The notes under the pieces were generated by a model that did not search any database, was not told the origin of the DNA, and saw only the letters and a list, made by a program, of their open reading frames with translations. DNA of 64,000 bases from Anoxynatronum sibiricum (GTDB lineage: Bacteria; Bacillota; Clostridia; Peptostreptococcales; Tindalliaceae): positions 12,392 to 76,391 of the forward strand of contig NZ_JBCITM010000017.1 in assembly GCF_039414295.1 (NCBI RefSeq). The letters run 5' to 3'. This document shows, one piece after another, positions 57,707 through 64,000 of this stretch. The translations under genes and the position numbers were made by a program. Every line of letters begins with the position of its first letter. Positions within the stretch are counted from its first letter, which is position 1.

Positions 57707-58495
57707 GTGACCATTCATGTGGAGCAACTTTCATTCAGCTATGGGAGCCATCAGGTGCTGCGGGAAATCAGTTTTTCAGTGCCAAAAGGACAGCTGTGCG
57801 GTCTTTTTGGCCCTAATGGAACGGGTAAAACCACCTTGTTTAAATGCCTGACAGGCGTCATGCCGGGAAAACATGAGCAGCACATTTTTCTGGAAGACAA
57901 GCCTTTGCACGGCATGCCCCCGAAACAAAGAGCACAGATGATGGCCTATGTACCCCAGGAACATACACCCCCTTTTCCTTACCAGGTGAAAGAAGTGGTG
58001 TTGATGGGGCGCACACCCTATATGGGAGGTGTGTATGGCCCTAAAACCTCTGACTATGAAGCCGCTGTTGAAGCCATGGAGAAGACCGGCATCACCTCTT
58101 TGGTAGAGGTGCCATACACCCAGTTAAGTGGGGGCCAGCGACAACTGACATTACTGGCCAGAGCCTTTGCACAACAAACAGAGATGTTGCTGCTGGATGA
58201 GCCCACCGCCAGTCTTGACTTCAAAAACCAGATGCTCCTGTGGAAAACCATTCGCAGCAATATGAAAGCAGGCAAGACAGCCATTATTTGCACCCATGAC
58301 CCCAATCATGTTTTTTGGTTCTGCGATGCAGTGGTTGTGCTGGGGCGTCAGGGAAGCATCATTGCCCAGGGGCGCCCCCAAGACGTGCTCACCGACGAAG
58401 TACTGCGGGAGATATACGGTGAAATCAGCCAAGTAGAGCAAATTGGACATCGGTCGGTGGTGATGCCTTTTCTGGACACCGTGATGGATATGTAA
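57707..58495 (+). CDS. BtuD/FecE-type ABC ATPase
   Basis: 262 residues. Walker A GPNGTGKTT, signature LSGGQRQLTLLARAF, Walker B MLLLDEPTASLD and switch His in CTHDPNH. The GTG start is preceded by GGGAGG and lies three bases after the permease stop. A part of its 3' end (from 58255) was duplicated at 61382-61530. Completes the riboswitch-controlled importer. Confidence 0.92.
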   Translation: MTIHVEQLSFSYGSHQVLREISFSVPKGQLCGLFGPNGTGKTTLFKCLTGVMPGKHEQHIFLEDKPLHGMPPKQRAQMMAYVPQEHTPPFPYQVKEVVLMGRTPYMGGVYGPKTSDYEAAVEAMEKTGITSLVEVPYTQLSGGQRQLTLLARAFAQQTEMLLLDEPTASLDFKNQMLLWKTIRSNMKAGKTAIICTHDPNHVFWFCDAVVVLGRQGSIIAQGRPQDVLTDEVLREIYGEISQVEQIGHRSVVMPFLDTVMDM

Positions 58496-58513
58496 ACGGG
58501 CAGGAGGATTGAA

Positions 58514-59287
58514 ATGAGGAAAACAGAAGCGCTGACAGAAGCTATTCGCCACAGATGGGATCATTGTGCCAGCCATTACGACGAAGGGTACGATCATGCT
58601 GTCAAAAGTGATGCAGAGAAGCAGTTGTGGATGAAATTGCTGCGTCAACTGATTGGAGAGTCGCCCAGAAATATTTTAGATATTGGAACAGGTACCGGAA
58701 ATCTGGCGTTCATGCTGGCAGAACTGGGATACAGTGTTAAAGGGGTTGATCTTTCGGCAGAATTACTGGCCATCGCCAGGAGCAAACAGCCCCCACATAT
58801 GGGAAAAGTGGTTTTTGAGCAGCAGGATGCCCAAGAGCTAAGCGAAACCACCGGTGATCAGTACGATGTGGTGATCAGCCGCAATGTGTTGTGGACCATC
58901 ACAGATCCTGAAAAAGCCCTGAGTGAATGGCATCGCGTCATGAAACCCGGAGGGATTTTCGTTATGATCGATGCCAATTGGTTTTGCCCAACCCTTCAAC
59001 AGCGCTTACTCAAAGCCATGGGAACGCTGTTGAAAAGCTTCCAAAAGAATCAGCAGCATGAAGAACAAGAAGAACAAACCTATGATCCTCACATCATGGC
59101 ATCATTGCCCCTCATTGGAAAAAACGGCGTGCAGATTTTCACAAAGTTGGCCAACAATTGCGGATTTAAAAATGTGGTGCAGATTCCGCTAAAAGAAGTG
59201 GATCGGATCATGTGGCAGCAAATGCCTCTTCAGAAAAAACTGTTGAATGCCTATCACCGGTATGTCCTTCTGGGGAAAAAGCAGTGA
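58514..59287 (+). CDS. Class I SAM-dependent methyltransferase
   Basis: 257 residues: SAM motif I in ILDIGTGTGNLAFMLAELGY (about 55-74), motif II area VDLSAELLAIARSK, and ISRNVLWTITDPEKALSEWHRVMKPGGIF. Methyltransferase type 11 (UbiE-like). It follows the ATPase by 18 bases (RBS GCAGGAGGATTG) and is probably co-transcribed. It might methylate the imported corrinoid or chelator; the substrate is unknown. Confidence 0.85.
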   Translation: MRKTEALTEAIRHRWDHCASHYDEGYDHAVKSDAEKQLWMKLLRQLIGESPRNILDIGTGTGNLAFMLAELGYSVKGVDLSAELLAIARSKQPPHMGKVVFEQQDAQELSETTGDQYDVVISRNVLWTITDPEKALSEWHRVMKPGGIFVMIDANWFCPTLQQRLLKAMGTLLKSFQKNQQHEEQEEQTYDPHIMASLPLIGKNGVQIFTKLANNCGFKNVVQIPLKEVDRIMWQQMPLQKKLLNAYHRYVLLGKKQ

Positions 59288-59470
59288 CGGAAACAGATCG
59301 CAGCAACTAAGTCACTAAAGGATGTTGTTACAAAGTTCCCTCATTGTGGTATTAACATAATCACAAGATGTATATGTGTCCGAAACACTCATTTCTTCAC
59401 TGTGGGTTTGAAAACCTCCAGAAAAGGGATAGGATGCATGGTGAGTTGATTCCATGAAGAGGGGGAGATT

Positions 59471-60319
59471 ATGTTGGCAAATCATTCATTTCAAACCAAC
59501 GAAGAGATTTTGGCGGCGTTCAAACTGGTATTACCCTATATCAACCGGGTAGTTCATGAAGACATGGCAGTGGGGCTAACCGATTTGGACAAGTACATCG
59601 GTTATTATCGAGCCGATGCCTTTGAGCTTGACCTGCCTGAGGGCAAGCCCATCAAAGGCATTAAAACCATAGAAGAAGCGTTGCGCTATAAAAAAGATAC
59701 TTTTGATGACGTGCCGGAGGAAGTTTACGGGAGAGCCATCAAAACCATTTTCACACCCATTTATGGAGTGAACAATGAAGTGATCGGCACCCTCAGCTCC
59801 GGCATTGACTTTGAAGCCAATAAAAAACTCATTGAAAATGTCACGGAACTGGAAATCATTGTGCAACAGGTAACAGAGAGCATCGAACAATTGGCAGCCT
59901 CTTCGGATAATCTGGCCAGCGCAGGGCAAAATTCCGTTGAAAGAGTAACCGATCTGTCCAATCGTCAGAAAGACACTTTTGCCATTCTGGATATGATTAA
60001 AAGCATTGCCGGCCAAACGAACCTGCTGGGTCTTAATGCCGCCATTGAGGCCGCCAGATCGGGAGAACATGGCCGGGGATTTGCCGTTGTGGCTGACGAA
60101 GTGCGCAAGTTGTCACTCCAGTCTCAGGAGGCAGTGAAGAAAATCGAGGAAATTGTCAATGGCATGAATCACAGTGTACAGGAGATCAATGAAAACATTG
60201 GCACTGTCGGTGCTGTCAGCCAGGAACAGGCCGCCACAACTGAAGAAGTATTGAAAAAAGCGGAAGAGATCAACCAGCGGGTCAAGCGACTCACCCAGTT
60301 TATTGAACGGTACCGATAG
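59471..60319 (+). CDS. Short soluble methyl-accepting chemotaxis protein
   Basis: 282 residues without a membrane segment. N-terminal sensor (about 1-120; a PAS/Cache-like alpha/beta segment with IYGVNNEVIGTLSSGIDFEAN) and a compact signalling domain with the hairpin tip IAGQTNLLGLNAAIEAARSG. It lacks a HAMP domain and is much shorter than 6438-8099, so it should be cytosolic. GGGGGAG precedes the ATG. The 183 bases before it hold no gene I can see. A cytosolic sensor of redox state or a metabolite is plausible. Confidence 0.88.
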   Translation: MLANHSFQTNEEILAAFKLVLPYINRVVHEDMAVGLTDLDKYIGYYRADAFELDLPEGKPIKGIKTIEEALRYKKDTFDDVPEEVYGRAIKTIFTPIYGVNNEVIGTLSSGIDFEANKKLIENVTELEIIVQQVTESIEQLAASSDNLASAGQNSVERVTDLSNRQKDTFAILDMIKSIAGQTNLLGLNAAIEAARSGEHGRGFAVVADEVRKLSLQSQEAVKKIEEIVNGMNHSVQEINENIGTVGAVSQEQAATTEEVLKKAEEINQRVKRLTQFIERYR

Positions 60320-60452
60320 GCAGATCAATTGACAACGAATCAGCGAAGAGTGCATGAATTGCTGAAAGACAACAGCAAATGTGTACTGCGCTCATCACTT
60401 GGTCACATCTCAAGTTGGCAGGGTAAAAACTTCCATCAAATAAACTTTAATC

Positions 60453-60501
60453 TAAAAAATCCTTTAAGAGTGTGGGCCACACCTCTTGAAAGGATTTTTT
60501 A
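60453..60501. terminator. Bidirectional terminator after the soluble chemoreceptor and the Nif11 operon
   Basis: AAAAAATCCTTT and AAAGGATTTTTT form the outer stem, GTGG/CCAC the inner. It ends the chemoreceptor transcript on the plus strand and, because the stop codon of the small minus-strand ORF at 60499 sits in its edge, also the Nif11 unit. Confidence 0.85.
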
Positions 60502-60660
60502 GATCATTTTCACTTCAAGGTTTTTAGAAACCGGACTAACTGCAGGTTTTCTAATTACCAACGATACATTACAGGAGTATGATGTAATCGTTCCACTACC
60601 CTTATCGAACTCGAATAAATGTTGTTCTGGCACCACTGGTGCCTTCTTAAATTGACGCAT
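60499..60660 (-). CDS. 53-residue ORF behind the Nif11-type precursor
   Basis: Minus-strand frame beginning MRQFKKAPVVPEQHLFEF and ending SKNLEVKMI, starting 10 bases after the stop of the Nif11-type gene and ending at the shared terminator. It has a single Cys (SYSCNVS). RBS is weak (AGAAGA). The tight spacing and terminator position make it likely to be a real second gene of the unit. The family is unknown to me; it could be a second peptide or an immunity/transport helper. Confidence 0.45.
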   Translation of the reverse strand: MRQFKKAPVVPEQHLFEFDKGSGTITSYSCNVSLVIRKPAVSPVSKNLEVKMI

Positions 60661-60670
60661 GGATGTCTTA

Positions 60671-60964
60671 CTATCTTCTCATAAAGTTTATTCGCCACTT
60701 TTTTTCCCCTGTATCGGGACAGGTGTAAGATATATGCCGATTCGTCGCTGGTCCATTATAGAGAAGTTTCAATCCCCCCGCTACCCCATCCAGCTCTTCT
60801 TCATCTAACTCACTGTTAAGATTTACATTCTCTTCCAACTCTTTCTGATCAAGCGTCACACCTCTGCTCTCGGCGAATGCGTTAATGTCCTCTACAGTGC
60901 CCAGCTTCGCCAGCTCTTCCCACTCTGTCTCACTCAGATTTTCTACAAACTCTACCAATCCCAT
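60671..60964 (-). CDS. Nif11-like leader RiPP precursor peptide
   Basis: 97 residues. The acidic leader (about 1-64) resembles the Nif11-type leader: VEFVENLSETEWEELAKLG and ELDEEELDGVAGG ending in a double-Gly protease site. The core of about 33 residues has KLLYNGPATNRHISYTC and a tail ending in RINFMRR, with one Cys, several Thr/Ser and basic residues. GGGAGG precedes the ATG. Nif11-type leaders direct RiPP enzymes and export peptidases; no such enzymes are visible within the 3 kb on either side, so this may be an orphan precursor. Confidence 0.8.
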   Translation of the reverse strand: MGLVEFVENLSETEWEELAKLGTVEDINAFAESRGVTLDQKELEENVNLNSELDEEELDGVAGGLKLLYNGPATNRHISYTCPDTGEKKWRINFMRR

Positions 60965-61011
60965 AATTTAACCTCCCTTTACGATTGATTTTAGACTTTC
61001 CTTAATCAACT

Positions 61012-61240
61012 CTAATACTTAAAAGCTCCACAGGTTTCTACAAAAATGTCTGCCACTCCTGGATCGTTTAGCCACTCCTACAGCCGTTCTACTTCTCGAT
61101 AGTTACCTAATTTTTTATATGCTACTCTTGCCGCATCTATTAGAGAATACTGAGGCAGTATCAGGCTTTTTGCATTTATATGATCTTCGTCAAATGTTTT
61201 AATCTTCTATCAGGCGAGGAAGTTTTTCAGACAGCAGCAT
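61012..61240 (-). pseudogene. Decayed small gene upstream of the Nif11-type gene
   Basis: Read on the minus strand, the frame begins at 61240 (MLLSEKLPRLIED), is shifted by one base near 61205, then continues KTFDEDHINAKSLILPQYS and LIDAARVAYKKLGNYREVE. It is stopped by an in-frame TAG before EWLNDPGVADIFVETCGAFKY, and ends at 61012. A TATAAT-like box lies upstream near 61323. Probably about 75 residues originally; family unknown. Confidence 0.6.
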
Positions 61241-61381
61241 TTTAAACCCTTTATTTGCAACAGTTTCAGACCCAAAATTTGGAACTTCATTTCAAATTGG
61301 TTAATGCCACTCTTATTGTACTATTATAGCCTAAAACAATCAAGGAATAACACTCTCTTAACCATTGATCCTAAAAGCTTT

Positions 61382-61530
61382 CAGCAATATGAAAACAGGC
61401 AAGACAGCCATCATTTGCACCCATGACCCCAACCATGTTTTTTGGTTCTGCGATGCAGTGGTTGTTCTGGGGCGTCAGGGAAGCATCATTACCCAGGGTC
61501 GCCCCCAAGAGGTGCTCACCGATCAGGTGC
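61382..61530 (+). pseudogene. Partial duplicate of the BtuD/FecE-type ATPase gene
   Basis: This segment matches 58255-58403, the part of the ATPase gene coding for NMKTGKTAIICTHDPNH and the following strand, with about ten differences by eye over roughly 149 bases. It ends in a TAA and has no start, Walker A or signature. It is an isolated 3' fragment, 3.1 kb from its parent, on the same strand. Confidence 0.9.
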
Positions 61531-61595
61531 CGTAAGAAAAAAATGGGTTAAATGGGTGAGATCCGTGTCAACAAGCAGTTCATGACACGATGAAA

Positions 61596-61639
61596 AAGCC
61601 TGCCTCAGCGAAGTAAACCGCTGGGGCAGGTTTTTTTTC
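61596..61639 (+). terminator. Intrinsic terminator before the surface-protein gene
   Basis: AGCCTGCCTCAGCG pairs with CGCTGGGGCAGGTT over about 14 positions with one mismatch, followed by eight T. It lies about 60 bases behind the ATPase fragment, which may be left from an older operon end. Confidence 0.7.
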
Positions 61640-61675
61640 AGCAGAAGCAGGCTCTTTAGAATTGATCCAGTTCAT

Positions 61676-61889
61676 TTATTTAGCTTTTTTCAGGTAGTTA
61701 GCCACCCGTTCTTCGGCGTTGGCGCGGATATTGAAATAGTAGAAAGGGAAATCAAAGGTATGGAAAATACTCGCCGGAACCGCTGGCAAATTTGAGATGG
61801 GGATTCTCGGCCAGGTAATCATCGGTGATCGAATAACTAAGGACATAGGCAGCGACCATCCGCGTATAAACATCCGGGTGTTCTTTCAT
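61676..61889 (-). pseudogene. Frameshifted small gene remnant
   Basis: Minus-strand coding remnant starting at 61889 (MKEHPDVYTRMVAAYVLSYS, DDYLAENPHLKFASGSGEYF) and continuing after a one-base shift near 61765 as TFDFPFYYFNIRANAEERV and ANYLKKAK. Neither half makes a full-length protein. I do not recognise the family. Confidence 0.5.
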
Positions 61890-62040
61890 GAGTCGCCTCT
61901 TTTGGGGCGCTAAGTGCGTCTCCTTGTGCCAGCAGTACATTTGTCAGAATCCTGTCAGAGGGCTTTGATATACTATAAAAGCCTGATACAACAGCATCGT
62001 AGAAACTCTAAGATTTTATAGTCAAAAGGAGATGACAAAA

Positions 62041-64000
62041 ATGAAAAGAGTTGTATCTAAGTTCAGACGATTGTTCATCGTCACATGTATATTAATGACA
62101 TTAATACTCATATTCTCAACCACGCCACATGTAGAAGCACAAGGATATTTTGAACCGAGTAATGGGCAGTTGGTAAACTTTGGTGGAAGAGAGTGGAAGG
62201 TAGCGAATAGGAACAGAATCATTCCAGGACACGATGAAAATGGGGTTTATTTAGTCATGGCAGATAACTACGGTTCCGATATACAATGGAATCCTAATAT
62301 TGGTGACGGTGATGTCGGTGGCTCCCCTGCCTACAGTAACAAGAATGCATCATACATATTTGACTACTTAAACACGCACTTCAATCAGATTATAACAACG
62401 CCGGAAGCAAGAGGGGTCATCATAAATGCGAAGTGGGAAATCAGATCAAGTACTTGGGAAAATAGGATGCATGGACTTTACACAGGTACCAGCACTGGGT
62501 CAGGAGCAATAGAACCACTTGATTTTACACAAAAACTAGGCTTGATCTCCGGGAATGAATGGTTTCCGTATAGGGCGAGAATTGGATATCCAAACAGTTC
62601 CTTTTGGACGAGTTCACCAATACAAGAAACTCCCACCGGCGTATTCGCTGCGACTACCAATGGAGAACTTGCCAACCCCCATGTAGCCCATTTTGCCGGT
62701 GTGCGTCCTGCGTTGTTCCTCCCATCTTTTATACGAGTTGATTCTAATGAAGATGGAGCAAATGTGATATTTGCCTTTCCGCCCACTCAACCAGGAATAG
62801 TTTCTGTTTCTGGCACTCAAATCACGGATCAAGCGCTAACCATTTCATGGGGAAGTATCAGTGACTGGGGGACGGGGACGGAAGCGTCAAGGAGTTATCG
62901 TGTGGAGGTTGATAGAAATAAAGCAGGATACGTCTTTTATGCTAACACGGGAATAACGAATCATCAAACGTACACAATCCCCGCAGGTACAACGCATACC
63001 AGGTTTAGAGTAAGTGCTGAAACAGCAGATGGACGTTCGATTTGGCGTGAGCAAACAGGCGGCATGCAAATCATGCCCAATACGCCGATAGTAGAGATTC
63101 AAACACCACAGTCAATCACCCTAAGTGATTTGGGAGCAGGTATCGAATATCATAGAAGTGGGGGGAACTGGCAAGAGAGCAGAACGTTTACAGGGCTAAC
63201 CCCGGAAACCAGCTACACATTTACCGCAAGAAGAAAGGTAGACGGCGATTACGCAGCCTCTCCATCGACACCTGCTGTGACAGGTGTAACAACACCCGCA
63301 ACCTACGCAATAACAGTCGCAGATGTAGCAGGCGGAACTGCCACGGTCACTACAGACAAAGCAACGGCAGCAGCAGGGGAAACAGTGACAATAACCATCG
63401 CTAACATTGAAGCGGGCAAGCAAGTGGCATCCGTGAATGTAACGGGAGCTGTGGGAGAAGCCACCATGGGAACCCCGGGAGTGTATACCTTTTTAATGCC
63501 AACTGAAGCAGTGACGGTAATAGTGACATTAGAAGCGCCACCCAACTTAAGCGGGCTCACCTTGTCCGGTGGCACGTTAGATCCTGTTTTTCACAGCGAT
63601 ACGACAGCCTATACCGCCAGTGTGGGTAATGCCGTAACCAGCATCACCGTGACACCCAGCACAGCACATGGGTCTGCCACAGTCACCGTTGATGGCATTG
63701 CTGTTTCAAGCGGTACTGCCAGTGCTGATATCTCCCTGCCTGTTGGCGCAACCACCATCAATGTGGTGGTCACCGCCGAAGATGGCACCACTACCAAGAC
63801 CTACACCATCCAGGTAACCAGAGCTGCCTCTGCTAATGCCAACTTAAGCGGACTCACCTTGTCCAGTGGCACTTTAGATCCTGTTTTTCACAGCGATACG
63901 ACAGCCTATACCGCCAGTGTGGGTAATGCCGTAACCAGCATCACCGTGACACCCAGCACAGCACATGGGTCTGCCACAGTCACCGTTGATGGCATTGCTG
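62041..64000 (+). CDS. Large secreted repeat protein, 5' part only
   Basis: The reading frame is open from ATG 62041 to the window end (over 653 codons); the 3' end is missing. AAAAGGAG precedes the ATG. Order: signal peptide (about 1-36, VVSKFRRLFIVTCILMTLILI then VEAQG), a DUF6273-like domain (about 37-235; NGQLVNFGGREWKVA and GVRPALFLPSFI), two fibronectin-III-like modules (about 258-430), an InlB-B-repeat-like module (about 425-500; GGTATVTTDKATAAAGETVT and YTFLMPTEAVTVIV) and cadherin-like beta-sandwich repeats from about 500. A long surface or exoprotein is likely, perhaps an adhesin or enzyme carrier. Confidence 0.85.
   Translation, partial: MKRVVSKFRRLFIVTCILMTLILIFSTTPHVEAQGYFEPSNGQLVNFGGREWKVANRNRIIPGHDENGVYLVMADNYGSDIQWNPNIGDGDVGGSPAYSNKNASYIFDYLNTHFNQIITTPEARGVIINAKWEIRSSTWENRMHGLYTGTSTGSGAIEPLDFTQKLGLISGNEWFPYRARIGYPNSSFWTSSPIQETPTGVFAATTNGELANPHVAHFAGVRPALFLPSFIRVDSNEDGANVIFAFPPTQPGIVSVSGTQITDQALTISWGSISDWGTGTEASRSYRVEVDRNKAGYVFYANTGITNHQTYTIPAGTTHTRFRVSAETADGRSIWREQTGGMQIMPNTPIVEIQTPQSITLSDLGAGIEYHRSGGNWQESRTFTGLTPETSYTFTARRKVDGDYAASPSTPAVTGVTTPATYAITVADVAGGTATVTTDKATAAAGETVTITIANIEAGKQVASVNVTGAVGEATMGTPGVYTFLMPTEAVTVIVTLEAPPNLSGLTLSGGTLDPVFHSDTTAYTASVGNAVTSITVTPSTAHGSATVTVDGIAVSSGTASADISLPVGATTINVVVTAEDGTTTKTYTIQVTRAASANANLSGLTLSSGTLDPVFHSDTTAYTASVGNAVTSITVTPSTAHGSATVTVDGIA
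63544..64000 (+). repeat. 297-bp cadherin-like repeat units in the surface protein
   Basis: Unit 1 (63544-63840) and the beginning of unit 2 (63841-64000) are nearly identical, differing at about four positions over 160 bases. Each codes for 99 residues starting NLSGLTLSGGTLDPVFHSDT. The near identity means recent duplication or gene conversion; more units probably follow outside the window. Confidence 0.85.

Noticed and set aside
1..64000. tRNA, rRNA, IS elements, transposases, phage genes or att sites
   Set aside because: I looked for tRNA cloverleaf motifs, rRNA blocks and terminal inverted repeats by eye and found none convincing; this does not exclude a diverged element.

Overview
The window looks like a chromosomal segment of an anaerobic, Gram-positive member of the Clostridia (Bacillota). 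The grounds are AGGAGG-type ribosome binding sites, sigma-A-like promoters (TTGACA-17-TATAAT variants), short intrinsic terminators, many lipoprotein SBPs, an IorAB 2-oxoacid:ferredoxin oxidoreductase and an FMN/FAD reductase anchored as a lipoprotein. Base composition varies: metabolic operons are GC-richer, while 20.1-30.3 kb and 60.5-62.5 kb are AT-richer and carry gene remnants. I cannot name the species from the sequence alone.

Layout. 0.2-8.1 kb: a signalling cluster with a LuxR-type response regulator, a PAS/PAS hybrid histidine kinase, an HPt-like protein, an SBP3-GGDEF-EAL receptor and a membrane chemoreceptor. 8.6-14.5 kb: a GntR/FCD regulator, a TRAP transporter (DctPQM) and an IlvD/Edd dehydratase, a probable sugar-acid catabolic unit. 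14.6-17.3 kb (minus): M28 peptidase, tandem-MerR regulator, MoaE-like protein. 17.4-20.0 kb: iorAB. 20.1-21.6 kb (minus): RloA-type ATPase with a truncated RloB partner (decayed defence pair), next to a racemase-gene remnant. 22.0-30.3 kb: a LacI-regulated operon of an Fbp-like ABC importer, a large phosphodiester-glycosidase-domain protein, the LacI regulator and a glycosyltransferase-like protein. 30.4-37.7 kb: lipoprotein, Asp/Glu racemase-family protein, two LysR regulators, a YczE-type membrane protein, an FMN/FAD reductase and AlkA. 38.2-44.9 kb: a carbohydrate-type ABC operon with a cytosolic 5'-nucleotidase-like phosphatase, preceded by a 30-codon leader ORF and a hairpin that masks the first ribosome binding site.

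45.0-59.3 kb is the most interesting part, a metal/cofactor island. Two paralogous copies of a three-gene module occur here. Each encodes a G3E/CobW-HypB-type GTPase with conserved Cys motifs, an ABC-type ATPase without a permease, and an SBP-fold protein without a signal peptide. Copy 1 (45.2-47.7 kb) follows a Fur-box array. An ArsR operon with a Fur-like box at its -35, and an FecBCD-type importer, come next. Copy 2 (52.0-54.9 kb) follows directly, then a cobalamin riboswitch with a terminator, a second promoter with a Fur-family-like 7-1-7 palindrome, and a second BtuFCD/FecBCD-type importer plus a methyltransferase. I infer a cytosolic metal or metallo-cofactor handling machine working with corrinoid/iron-chelate uptake; its biochemical role is unknown to me.

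59.4-64.0 kb: a soluble chemoreceptor, a Nif11-type RiPP precursor with a second small ORF behind it, three decayed gene fragments (one a partial duplicate of the nearby ABC ATPase), and the 5' part of a large secreted repeat protein that runs off the window.
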